A stretch of 64,000 nucleotides of DNA from Turritopsis dohrnii (Eukaryota; Cnidaria; Hydrozoa; Anthoathecata; Oceaniidae). The first letter of the stretch is position 1. The number at the start of each line of letters is the position of its first letter. Positions 47,738 through 58,667 of this stretch are shown piece after piece. A program made the position numbers and the translations under genes. The stretch is taken from contig BQMF02000329.1 of assembly GCA_027922465.2 (NCBI GenBank), positions 450,300 to 514,299 of the forward strand. The letters are read 5' to 3'. A model generated the notes under the pieces. It had not been told where the DNA came from and made no database searches. It worked only from the letters and a program-made list of their open reading frames with translations.

Positions 47738-50668
47738 TCATTGGTCTCCTTGAAAAACCTCTTCACAGTCGTCTGTGATTGTCGGATGTCGTGGCGGGCA
47801 GTGGTAATCTGAATATGCTTTCAAGTCGTGCATGTTTTCATCCATATTCAAACCAGCACCGGGTGAGCCTTTCAACATGTAGGACCAATTTCTACATCTC
47901 GATTGATCGTTTGGTGGAGTTGAATTGGACGACTGCCTCGTAATTATTTTCACCTTTTGGCCAAAAAGTCCGAATAAAGTGACAAGCGCGACGACTATAC
48001 CAAAAACACTCATTTCATATTGGCGATACGCTCCCTCCACTGGCGAATGATAATAAAAGGGCAAAAACACTGCCCATAGCACATCACTAATGTACAGCGT
48101 ATAACAAATGGATTTCGTTTCGTGGTGGTTGTGTGGGTAATGTCGGATTTTGAAAGAGAACACTGTAGCGGCTATCAGCAACAACAAACCAGGAATTAAA
48201 GAAATAATCAATGCCGTTGGATTCTCGTCTTCACTGCAAAACTTGTACTTGTGACCTTTGTCTTTTGATAAAGTGACTTTCGGAGCCGAAGGTCGACTTA
48301 ACAATAATGCAGTGATGATGACTAACTGACAGGAAATAATGCCGAAATAAATCAAGTATTGCATTTGATGGCTGCGATGTACGACTTCGTGTTTGATTCC
48401 GAAAAACCTGCTATGGATTACGTAACACTTCAGAAATAACGCAGCATAAATCGTTAAGTACGCCAAAGATGGTGTAGTAATCCTCAAGACACATATACCG
48501 CTGGATGGGACCAACAAGTAGGGTATGACAGAAGCTGGGATGAGAAGAAGGCCACCCATGATTATGTACCAGAACATTTTCCCGGATGCTTTCATGACAG
48601 GATTGTCACGATGCACGTATATGAAAACAGAGAAACCCATCAGTACCAACATGAGAAGACACGCGATTCCAATCAAAACAATCGCACACGGTCGCTCGAG
48701 TAAGTTGTCGCAACGAAGTGGTACTTTTTCACACGTTCGAAAGTCAGAGGAGATTTTCTCTTCCAAACCACACGGAACGCATCTATTGTTTACTATAATA
48801 TTGTTTTGCGGACAAGAATGGCAATTCCAACAACAAGGCCATTTGTGGTAAACGGTGATTGATCCTGGAGGACAGTCTCTACTACATCTCAAATTCGGTG
48901 CCACACCCACATAATCATGGCGCCACCAGATTAACGAATCATCAATTTTAAAGCTTCTGTAAGCAGTTTGAACATCGTCAGGATAAGACTGCACAGAAGA
49001 CCTGTTCATACTCCAGCTTCCCACTACCACACTCTGGAATTTATCATTCTTTTTCACGTAGTTGTAAATGCTGTATTCGACTGTATCTCTGTTCTTAGTG
49101 TCCCATGGAACCGTTTTCTTTAACATGCCGTCTCTATAGGTAACTCCATCAAAATGTCGATAAAGCTGGTACATGTGACTTATTCTTTCAGAGCTATCCA
49201 TCTTAGTGCAAGCTGATAATTTACTTAACTCAGGATGCCTCTTCACATCGCAACGAATTTCGATTTCTTTGCGGAGGGCATATGCATAACCATACACAGC
49301 TTCGATGTATTTGTCAACATCAATTTCGGGATAGTATCCGATGTTTTCATCCGGACTTTCTGAACCGTTGCAATAAATGCCCTGGTTTGCAAGGAGGTCT
49401 GGGTACGGATTAGTCACATTGGGACTAAATGGATTGCACTGAAAAATTCGCTGCCAGAAAAGCGCATAATATTTACGCCAATCATTGTCCCGATATTTGC
49501 TCCACTCTTTCAGTTTGAAGAGATTTGTTTGTAGAAAATGCTTTTTGAATTCTTTATTTTCTTCATAAGCAACGTCCACTGCTATGGCACCTACCAAGAC
49601 CTGTCGAAACTGATCTGCAAATGCTGTGTCCACAACAGCCTTCCCGTAAAAAAACACCAGATGGAAATGCCCAACAAAATTCATCTTGATAATCATTTTC
49701 AAAACATGATAGCTATCTGGTATCTGAGTAAAAAGTATTATCACTTTGATTTGATTTTCTGCAAGCTGTGTGAGACTAGCGTTTATTTCTCGACTAGACG
49801 CCTGTCTAGAGAGCTTTTGCAGCTGCACGCAAACTCCTTCTTTGTTTATTTGTTCGGCGAATTTAAAAGCATCCTTTACGCCATCTTCACCATATGAAGC
49901 AATTACACCCAAGTGATTCCACTGCCAATGACGAACCATGTCAGCCAACAGTTGACGTCGGAAAGTATCTGAGGGTACAGTACGGACCATGCGATGTTTG
50001 GAGAACACTTCATCGAAATAACTATACGTTGCCGAGTATGACAGAGCAATTACTCCGAATATAGCACTAGTTATAACTGCTTCATTGGTAGAGCCAGATG
50101 TGTTTGGACCAATGATGGCTGAACTTCTACTTTTTATTAGCGTCTCTAAGACAACTTCGTGAAACCCCATTAAATCTAGTTCCCATGCTGACAAAGGAAA
50201 GACATCGTGCAAACCCATTTTATAACCATACAGGTAATCGTGATCGTTGACTTGTTTGGCAGCGTAATTCAAGGCTGCCATCATCATTAAACCGTTTCGA
50301 CCAATCAAGCCCACACCCGTGGATGTCACATCCAGAACAGCATTGAATTGTATCGTAGATCCACCTAAAAATTCGAATTAAGTAAAAGCTTTCTGTGACA
50401 AAAAATATTGGGGAAATAAAATTTGCAATCACATCGACTAAAATTTCTTGGCTGTGTCAACCAATCGTAATGACACTTTAGATGGTTGGATGGTTGGAAC
50501 TCTACAGCGTGTATAGGATCAATATGACGTCACTAGAACCTGGAATCCGCATGTCTTACCTCTCAAAATATTTGGTTTAATCTTCTCCGAATTACATTTT
50601 GCTGTGGAAATTGTGATAAGTATCAGCACCGTGATCATAACATAGCTTTGAAACTCTAAAGAAAACAT
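47738..50668 (-). CDS. metabotropic glutamate receptor-like family C GPCR
   Basis: Two exons: 50668-50560 (start ATG at 50668, donor gtaaga) and 50364-47738 (acceptor atttttag, stop TGA). The phase 1 junction gives NILRG-GSTIQF. An in-frame ATG 21 codons upstream (50731) is an alternative start, but MFSLEFQSYVMITVLILITI is the better signal peptide. The protein has 911 residues. Residues about 37-500 are a Venus-flytrap ligand-binding domain (GRNGLMMMAALNYAAKQVN, RTVPSDTFRRQLLADMVRHW, WNHLGVIASYGEDG). Residues 528-586 are the nine-cysteine linker (RDCPPGSITVYHKWPCCWNC, CPQNNIIVNNRCVPC). Seven membrane helices span 596-842. The TM3/loop-2 Cys pair is present (SSGICVLR and YKFCSED), and the tail is about 70 residues. 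The linker separates it from GABA-B receptors, which lack it. It would be a plasma-membrane dimer coupling to G proteins. The ligand is not predictable by eye. The frame is fully open, so it is probably functional. Confidence 0.93.
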
Positions 50669-50811
50669 GTATCTAGGTAGACATAAGGAAATCAAAAAAT
50701 GCAGCCAATTACGACAACAAGTCAGCGGCATTCATTGGTCATTATGATTCGCACGGTCTTCCTTTTACTTGAATATTACTGACCAGAAATAAAAATCTTA
50801 TAAAAAATATA

Positions 50812-51132
50812 CCTTATTGTGATAAATTTTTGCGTGGATAAATTTTTGTGAATGAGTGAATATTTGTAACGTAAAATTTCACAAACAGGAGAAAACAAAC
50901 AAAATTACTTCAGTTTGAAACTTAATACATAATATATTGTATATAAAACGTGAAAAAAAACGTAAGAAAAAAAAGAGAAAGTTTCAAAGAAAAAAATCGT
51001 TTTTTACCTAAAATTTTGCGTGGATTTATTTTTGCGAATTGGCAAGCATGAAGCACTTTGCGGGGACTTATTTTTGCGAATTTGACCAAAATTCGCAAAA
51101 ATTTATCCACGCAAAAATTTATCACAATAAGG
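50812..51132. mobile_element. 321-bp TIR element, CCTTATTGTG ends, TA target
   Basis: Ends CCTTATTGTGATAAATTTTT continue with GCGTGGATAAATTTTTG and are inverted nearly perfectly over about 45 bp. TA lies on both sides (50810-50811, 51133-51134). Inner repeats of tttatttttgcgaatt occur. It is non-coding. The outermost CCTTATT is shared with the element at 2585-3422. Confidence 0.85.
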
Positions 51133-51134
51133 TA

Positions 51135-52034
51135 GACGGCGACGCGATGACGACAAAACCCTATTGCAATAGTCAGCATTATGGTTTCTTAAAGCAATCA
51201 TAACTCCGATAATTTTAAGATGCATAATTCTGAAGATTTTAAGAAGACTATACTTTTTTTTCAAACTCGTTTGGAAGAGTACTGATCTTTCACTGTATCG
51301 AAAAATTTAAGATAAGGCGCATGCTTGGATCAAAATCTGGTCCAATTCAGTAAAACTCCAAGTGGAAACCACCCTTTATAGAAGAGAAATAAAAATTCAG
51401 AAAATATGATCATTTTGAACAAAAGAACTCATGTGTGAAAAGATAATGGATAGAAATATTGATAGAAAATTTCCTAAAATTTCAAGAATCTTGAAGAGGT
51501 GAGAGTTGCACTATGCTGATGTCAGTAGAAATAAAACAATTGAGAAATGGTCTGGGAACGAGTACTAGCTGTTTAAATAAATGATTGGCTCCCACGTGAA
51601 GATTACCTCACAAGAAAACTGCTGACACACTTTTTTTCTCCACCTTATGATCTTCAATGACGCAGGTATTTGTTCATTGCAGCATTGTAGAAAGATTGAT
51701 TTGTTAGTGTCAAAACTGTGTAACGAAGTTCAAAATCGGCAAGTAGAACACAGGCTTAATGAATAGAACAGAGGGTTGCAAAATGAGAACAATCAGAAAG
51801 AGGTTTGGAAACGAGCAGCTGACAAATAGCAAAGAAAGGACGTAAAGAAATAAAGAGTAACTCGTAGAAGCCTGCTAGCTTTCTTACGACCTTGTAAAAT
51901 TTGATTGGGTAAGAAAGGCTTTGGTCACGTGATGCTTTGTTCTTAACTCTCAGGTGATCAGATGAGAAAATTTACCCCTAGCTCGTTTGGCCGATTACTC
52001 TTCTCTTCTCAGCCCGCCTAGGCTGGTTGACTTA
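51135..52034. other. noncoding, nothing recognised
   Basis: AT-rich unique sequence on the upstream side of the receptor gene. The last bases (TTA at 52032-52034) look like the target site of the next MITE. Confidence 0.4.
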
Positions 52035-52389
52035 GGGACTGTTTACATGGAGAATTTTCATCCCGGGATGAAATTTTCCACTTGTATCCGGGTTTGAGTT
52101 CCATCCTATCGTTTAATTGACAAGTATAAACAGTACGAAGGAATAAGGAAAGCCACGGCTAGTATCTATTCGAATGAGATAAAATGTTTTCGAGTAAAAA
52201 ATACATAAAGTATGCACCGGGGTTCTGAAAAAATTAAAGAAATTCGTCATAATTTTTTTACCGTTATTTCATAACATTTATCTTCATTTTGCCGGGCTGA
52301 ACGTATCCATATAAACGCTCTTATTTTCCAGTCCGGTACCGAGATGAAATTTCAACCCGGGATTAAAATTCTCCATATAAACAACCCAT
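52035..52389. mobile_element. PIF/Harbinger-like MITE
   Basis: Left end GGGACTGTTTACATGGAGAA, right end in complement GGGTTGTTTATATGGAGAA. Both continue ttttcatcccggg or a close variant and gaaattt. TTA precedes the left end and TTA follows one base after the right end. The interior is AT-rich and different from the other copies. Confidence 0.75.
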
Positions 52390-52596
52390 TATTTTTATGT
52401 GATGGAAGAAAAATATATGGCCTGTCTAAACGAGTGATCTTGGTTACTTATGGTTCATCATATGATCGTCCCCTAATCTCAGAATCTGAATCGACAAGTT
52501 TGATGTCTCTGAAGCGAACTAGCGGGCTTACCCATGTGAAATATTTCCTTGTTTTTGAAAATATTTTTAATTGTTTATAATTAAATTTAAAATATA

Positions 52597-52937
52597 GGGG
52601 GTGTTTATATGGAAGCGAGCTGGCCCGGTTAAACGGGTTGGCTCGCTTAGCCGAGATCTCACTTACATTAAGAAATATATGTTTTATTCGAATGTGTTTA
52701 TATGAAAACCGAGCCAGCCCGCCTAAGCGAGATCTCGGTTCAGTGGGATGAAAATTTTCCATATAAACATCCACAACCGGGCTAGCCCGGCTGAGCGGGC
52801 TAATTTCATAGCATGCGCAAACAAAAACATACAAAGGTGAGCCAGCCCGCTTCCACATAAAGGCGAGATGAAATTGTCTCGGATAAGTGAGCCAGCCCGG
52901 CTAACCGGGCCAGCTCACCTCCATTATAAACACCCCC
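52597..52937 (-). mobile_element. PIF/Harbinger-like MITE, copy 2 (inverted)
   Basis: GGGGGTGTTTATATGG at the left and ccattataaacaccccc at the right. This is the complement of the element at 325-699 with a high level of identity throughout, including gcatgcgcaaacaaaaacat where copy 1 has a diverged counterpart. It is followed by TTA; the left flank reads ATA. Confidence 0.8.
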
Positions 52938-53014
52938 TTAGTTCATCTTCATCACGTAAACAATAATTCGAATTTCGACGCGTGCGAACTTGTCTAAAAT
53001 CTATCCCACTATGC

Positions 53015-53221
53015 CGGGCTGGTCTGTTCATATGAACAAATTTCATCTCACTTAGGTGAGATCCCGGTCAAATGAAATGAGATCTCACTTAAGTGAGCCA
53101 GCCCGCTTTTCATATGAACACAATTTATTTTTATAAAGATTTCTTAATGACAGTGAGATCTCTGCTAAGTGAGCTAGCCCAGCTAACCGGGCGGCCAGCT
53201 CACCTCCATTCGAACAGCCCC
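53015..53221. mobile_element. shorter PIF/Harbinger-like MITE
   Basis: The right end, ttcgaacagcccc, is followed by TTA. The left end, gggctggtctgttcatatga, is imperfect. It contains the gtgagatctc and gagccagcccg modules, and the arms around gagatcccggtcaaatgaaa fold into a hairpin. Confidence 0.65.
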
Positions 53222-53459
53222 TTAAATAAGTAAAATATTTAATTAGATTAAAAATTATTCAGCAAGGTAAGAAAACACCAGAAGAAACTTCAGGTTTCAA
53301 TCACAAGAGACACTATAACGAATTGCTATTGTATATTTCCTTTTTTGATTTAAAACCAAAGTTGAAAATTAATCAAACAATAGATCGTTGACGTCAATCG
53401 TGATGTCTAGATATTATTTTAAGTTGATCTACATTGGAAAATAATGCTAAAATGACGAA

Positions 53460-53660
53460 TTGCAGAAAGTTTTTCAGAACAACGAGACAAGTTTACAATT
53501 CAAGCCCCATTTAACCAAGATTAAGGCGGGATTTTACGAAGGAAGACGCAGCGTAAAAAAGCGTATTATCAACAAACTGAGTACTAACGGACAAGAACAG
53601 AACTCTGAAATTGCAAACGAAGATGATGGAAATATTTTTGAAATGTTAGAAAATATGTGA
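53460..53660 (+). CDS. possible terminal exon, unknown protein
   Basis: A frame with coding-like composition follows an acceptor-like gtttttcag ending at 53479. It reads NNETSLQFKPHLTKIKAGFY, EGRRSVKKRIINKLSTNG and EDDGNIFEMLENM before TGA. It is Lys/Arg-rich in the middle and acidic at the end. The upstream exon cannot be found, and the MITEs just before it may have disrupted the gene. No family recognised. Confidence 0.3.
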   Translation: MQKVFQNNETSLQFKPHLTKIKAGFYEGRRSVKKRIINKLSTNGQEQNSEIANEDDGNIFEMLENM

Positions 53661-54850
53661 TTTTACATTATCTCAAACTTTTACTCTTTTACATATTTTA
53701 TCGCATTACGAGAGTAGTCTTATGATTTTACTTTTTTTGTTCATCTTTTGTTGATATTTTGGTTGATATTCTCAAAGTTAAGAAGTTGTTATAAAGAATT
53801 TCAGAGGTAATTTCATTTCAAAATTAAATTTGTAAAGTCCCCCCCCCCCCGCTTATTAAGTTTTGAGATTTTTTCCAACCCCCCGCTTCTTTTCATCTAA
53901 TCAATCCAGATGTTATCTATAATAAAACTCCTTGTTAAAAGCCTTGGAAACCGAAATCATCGAGGTAAATATGCAACTCATAACACTATTTAGTCAGTAA
54001 CAGGTGACACAGCAGAAAGAGCTACGATCGACTACCATTGCCTCCCTATCATCTACACACGACAAACTGATTTTATAAGATAATTTCTATAATTTTATAA
54101 GGTTACATTTCCTTCTTACTCATACCAAAGATGCTTTGGTGAAATAAACTTTCGTCTTCCTATTCTGAAGACCTTGTTGACGTTGAAAAGCAATCTTAAA
54201 TTGTATTATATTATGTTTTGAAAAAAATTAATTAAACAATATTATTAATTTGCATCATTGATCAGAAAATCCTCTCATGATAGCCAAAAACATTCAAACT
54301 TACCTAAAAATCTCCTTTTATTTCTTTCACTCATACTCAAGATACACTAGCCACTTTGATTTAAGTTGAAAATCTGAGAAAAACAACTTTTCCACACTCA
54401 CACATGCTTCATAATATCATTTGATGTAAAAAATATATTGTTTCCTATTGATGTCATAACAATAAAATAATCAATTCATTGGTTTATTTTAAAAAAGGCA
54501 CTTGTAAACTATTAAATTGTCGCCGAAAAATACAATATAAAAAATACCGAAAATACAATATAAAATGTCAACAAAAGACAAAATCCAGCTAAACAGGATG
54601 TACAAATGCGAAGAATTTATATCGAGAGTGTAACGTTTCCTTGACAACCATGTTTGCCGAAGGAAACACCAAATGCGAGGAATCAAACATTAAAGGGAAT
54701 GATGCAAATCACAGGAAATCTTTATGCAGCTATTGCAAATAAATTCTACAATGTAGAAAGGGCATTAACAAAACTCAAACCTGTGCTCATGACGTATAAC
54801 AAAATTGTTTAGAATAAAAATGGATGTCTTATTTTACTATATACATATTC
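53661..54850. other. noncoding, poly-C run
   Basis: A run of 12 C lies at 53839-53850, with a second ccccccgctt shortly after. The rest is AT-rich, without exons. Confidence 0.5.
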
Positions 54851-55032
54851 CTATTTTTGCGTTCTTTTCTTGTTCCCAGTCTTTTCCTTTTCACATTTTT
54901 CTACCATCAATGGCTCCATTATATACTTAACCAAACGTATCAGTTTTACGTCGTCGGAGATGTTGTTTCCCATGCAACTGACGGCGTCGTTACTCATCAG
55001 CTCGTCTGACGTTATTATATTTACTGAATAAT
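54851..55032 (-). CDS. probable terminal exon, basic tail, unknown protein
   Basis: An acceptor (ttgattttatttttag) precedes 55032. The 182-bp exon enters in phase 2 and ends at TAG 54851. It encodes YSVNIITSDELMSNDAVSCM, ISDDVKLIRLVKYIMEPLMV and EKCEKEKTGNKKRTQK. Two Cys and a Lys-rich carboxyl end recall the style, not the sequence, of the secreted protein at 44806. The other exons of this gene are not identified. It lies back to back with the plus-strand signal-peptide exon at 55178. Confidence 0.4.
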
Positions 55033-55177
55033 CTAAAAATAAAATCAAGAAATGTATATGTCTTGCATCGATTCATTGAACGGGAATGGTGTCGAAAAAG
55101 CAGGGCAAAATAGAGGAAGTCATCTTCCAATGATTTAATCTTTCTCTAACCATTTTAAAAACAGGTAGATATGGTTA

Positions 55178-55470
55178 TTCGAAAATGTTTCCCATGAAGA
55201 ATATTTTGTTCTTATTGTCTTATTACTCCTTCTTCTTGACTGGAACGGCCTACCCAGTGGGCAAAATCGCTCAAAAAAATCACTGTGACGGAGAGCATTT
55301 TTAGTGAAATTGTCGGTAGATTTCTATAGAAATGCATTCCATCGCAGAGATTTTTTAATAAATGTGCCGGCTGGCCTTTTTCATCTTGATGCCCCACACT
55401 TTAGTACAGATATAATCTTGAAATTAAGAAGCATGAAAAGGGACGATAACGATTGGTTTGTCTAGGAAAA
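55178..55470 (+). pseudogene. signal-peptide exon of small secreted protein family
   Basis: ATG at 55187, with a second in-frame ATG at 55196, gives MKNILFLLSYYSFFLTGTAY, a good signal peptide. It continues PVGKIAQKNHCDGEHF and then TAG. About 20 bp later another frame reads DFYRNAFHRRDFLINVPAGL and continues to a stop near 55465. At 59592 the related copy reads NHCGGVHFYRKPHKFAQNFN without a break, so this copy appears to carry a ~22-bp insertion within the HF-YR junction. Either the exon is disabled or translation ends early, giving a peptide of about 37 residues. Confidence 0.45.
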
Positions 55471-55931
55471 ATGCTCAAAATGAAAAATTGGTGTCTTTTT
55501 ATCCCAGGCTTTTGTTATTCCCGATAAGTGAAACTATGATAAACCTTTTGAGAAGTTGAAGCATTTTTGACTTCATCAAATGACTGACTTAACATATTTT
55601 TCTAAAACTGAAACAGGGCTCGTTGAAAATATTGAAATATTTGAAATTTAAAGTTTCACAGAAATAATGGGGCGCAAAATACCTAGTATTTTTAATTACG
55701 CCTTGTTTCAATAACTCACCTCTTTGAGATTTCTCGCATATTGATAAAGCGTTCAAAGAATCTGTTTATTCGTCATTTTTTCCTTGACACTTTTCTCTTT
55801 ACTTCTTTGTGTTTGTCACTGAAGGTACATACATATTGCACAAATCGTCCTCTTGCTGCGGCAGCGCGGAAAAGTTAACCTTGTCACACAACAACTTGTC
55901 TTTGCTTAAAGGCCACTTTACACTAAGCAAA

Positions 55932-56738
55932 TCAATATCTGAGGAAGTTTCGGAAAAATTCAAGCTTCGCCGACTTCTCATTTTCTTTCCCGTGATTTTT
56001 TGTCGTAAGCAGTTTATATTTTGCTCTTCTATTTTGAAACCAAATTCGTATCTAGGAAAGTAACAACGAAATCGTAATCTGCGTTTACTCGCGTTTTCAG
56101 ATTTGGAGCCAGACAAACATGAAAATGAAAGTTCCATAATATATTCATAAAATAATTATAAAACAATCCGGGACTTAAAAAATAACTTGAAAAATACTTT
56201 TTTCGGACAAAATATCATTTTAAGCAAGTAGAGAAAACAAATTCAGTTTAAAGGTGTTTCTTTCTAAGGGGTTTTCAACCTTTTACAGACATCGTAAGTA
56301 CAGGAATTTACAGAAGGGCTGAGAAATCCTCACCGCAGCTTGTTCGTGGCCAAACCTTCGTGCTAACTTGGTTCTCTCATCTAACGTTGGATAACGATTA
56401 TTCTCGAAATATTTCTCAAGTATTCTTAATTGGCTCGCTTCGAAATTTGATCGATTTTTTGAACGCTTCTCTTTGGACATATCTGCAAGCCAAAATGATA
56501 TATATTGAGATCGACTGCCAATAGGAAAAACTTGGGATAAACACAACATCAGTGATCCGTTTGTCCAGTTCAAACTTGTATTGGTTGGATCGATAAGTCA
56601 AGAAGTAACCTCGAAGTGACAAGACCCGAAGAGAATTAAAAAAACCGTTCGGAAAAATGTGAAAGTGCGTTTTGTAATTTATGTTGACTGAACGAATGGA
56701 GTCAAAAAAAACTTACTTCTGTTTCCTTGAACAGCCAT
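55932..56738 (-). CDS. homeodomain protein of 96 residues
   Basis: Three exons: 56738-56717 (ATG, donor gtaagt), 56482-56334 (acceptor ttggcttgcag, donor gtgagg) and 56051-55932 (acceptor ctttcctag, stop TGA). Lengths 22, 149 and 120 bp keep the frame. The homeodomain has R5 and F8 (NRSNF), L16 and F20 (LRILEKYF), Y25-P26 and L34-A35. Helix 3 is IRIWFQNRRAKYK, with W48, F49, Q50, N51 and R53. All core residues are present, so DNA binding is likely, with the Q50 class of specificity. The intron lies between positions 44 and 45, a known site in several homeobox classes. Outside the homeodomain there are only about 15 residues before and 20 after it. The class is unclear: PRD-like or a divergent ANTP-type. 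Nuclear transcription regulator by family knowledge. Confidence 0.88.
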
Positions 56739-57125
56739 GTTTTGTTAATGAACAAAATCGTTCAATGCAATGACTTCTCACCTAAAATAAACAAACAATT
56801 TCCACTTGTTGCTCATCGGAATCACCAGTTGTATGTAGTGATTTAGAATTTTTAAACAATTTTTTTTTCTTAATTTTTTTGTCTTTTCCAAGGTGTGAAA
56901 GATGTTTGTAATGCAGTGAAATGTGTGACGCAAGTAGAAACACAGAAATGCCGAAAGAATAGTGTCAACAAATAGAAAGAAAAAAGTGATGAATTATAAA
57001 CTTTGTCTTCTTATTCATCCATAAAGTGATTAATGTATCTTTTAAGTTTCAGAAACAATTCAAATGAAATATAAACTCTACCCCCGAATCTATTTAAAAC
57101 GCCGTGTTATGCCTAGCAAACAAGT

Positions 57126-57524
57126 ATGGTCTTGTTAAGGCTGAAAAATAACAGTGTATTCAGAAAAAAATTGTCTTTTTTTTACACTCTCATTTTTACT
57201 TCTATTGTTTTTTCGCGCACGTGTTCGTTGGCACGAGATGTGTATGGTGGCCGAGAACTGCCATTGATTTCTCAGTTGACTTTTGACTACGACTTTCACT
57301 TTTTCTTTTTCTATTTTTATGGAAATTGTTTTGACTTTTTCGCATTTTTCGCGTTGGCAGTTCTCGGCCACCATAGATGCGATAAAGACAACATTTTCAT
57401 CAAGACTTTTACACGGGAAAATGAAAAAATCGAAACTTTCATTGAAATATCTTCGCAAACTTCAGAGATGAATGGGACAACGTGCTTTTGTAAACTCAAA
57501 AATAAATACTGCAATTGGGCGTAA
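57126..57524 (+). CDS. doubtful ORF over an inverted repeat
   Basis: A 132-residue frame begins with a hydrophobic leader (FFYTLIFTSIVFSRTCSLA) and ends GTTCFCKLKNKYCNWA. Its middle is Phe/Tyr-rich and translates an inverted repeat (atggtggccgagaactgcca at 57244-57263 and its complement at 57355-57374). The antisense strand is also open, so coding is uncertain. The Cys-rich end is the only stretch resembling the other small secreted frames nearby. Confidence 0.2.
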   Translation: MVLLRLKNNSVFRKKLSFFYTLIFTSIVFSRTCSLARDVYGGRELPLISQLTFDYDFHFFFFYFYGNCFDFFAFFALAVLGHHRCDKDNIFIKTFTRENEKIETFIEISSQTSEMNGTTCFCKLKNKYCNWA

Positions 57525-57550
57525 TTAATCCCAGATGAAAGAAACTTCAA

Positions 57551-58660
57551 GGTTGATTGCAGCGCTGGTTTAACGTGAACAGGAATTGGGTCTCGTAAAT
57601 GAGTTGTTTTTTTTTTCGTAAGGATTGTAAGGATTTAGTATTTCATTGTTTAATAAAAAAAGTTTTTTCACTTAATTTTTTTCGCTTAAACTAAGTATTA
57701 AATTTTCAACAGGAAATGATTTTATTCTTTTTTAAGACTAAACGATTCTAAATAAAGTTCTGTATTAGTAAGTTCTATATGTTGGTAACCCCCTGAAAAA
57801 ATAATTCATTCATAACTCGTATACGAATTATATTCGTCATTAGAGTGAAACAGTTTGAACACGAAAACGAGACTGAAGTATAAACCGTAGCATCATTACG
57901 TTGCAGGCTGAATTTATTCAGTTTTAACACGTGGAATAACTCTTGTTCGTAAACGCTCCTTTCTATATATTTTTTGAGTTAAGATGCGAACATCGTCTTT
58001 AGTCACCAAGATACAAAAATGCAGGAGACCCAAAGGATTAAATGTTACATTACAGTTACATTATTTGGAATATTTTAATCATATCACTAGTGGACTATTT
58101 CCATCCTTCAGTGCTCTTAACCAACATAACTTTTGACCACGAACTGCTTTTTGAAAGAAAATAGAATATTGAAACTTTCGTCTATAAGAAGGAATTTTAA
58201 TTTCATGCACTAAACTTAATTTGTCTTTTTGAAATAAGTGTGTAAAAAGTTTGGTCCAGTGAAAAAAATCACTGACATAAGAAATTTTTAAGAAAAATCA
58301 GTAAACTTCAGTTGAAAATACTTGGGGTAAATATCTCTATCATCACTTTTCTCGCAATGCATTGTTATTTTCAACAAGCTCCTGGTTTTTAATATTCAAA
58401 TACGCTTTTTTATACAAGCATACCTTATCGGCCTTAATTCCCCCGGCCCGGTCTGAATAAGTAAGTGTAAAGTCGGACTAAATAAGCCAAAAATTTTATT
58501 TCATAAAATCCCAGTCGATCTAAAACTGCATTCTTAGAATGGTAACTTATGTAACTTTGTCATCAGAGAAGGACGTGATATTAGATCTTCCTTCGATTTT
58601 ATTCATAATATCGGAATTACATTGCGGGCGCTACGCCACCCTGACGTAACTCCTCAATTT
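57551..58660. other. noncoding, nothing recognised
   Basis: AT-rich. The last part (about 58615-58667) could include an exon boundary (tttctaggtaatg), but which side is exon cannot be decided. Confidence 0.35.
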
Positions 58661-58667
58661 CTAGGTA

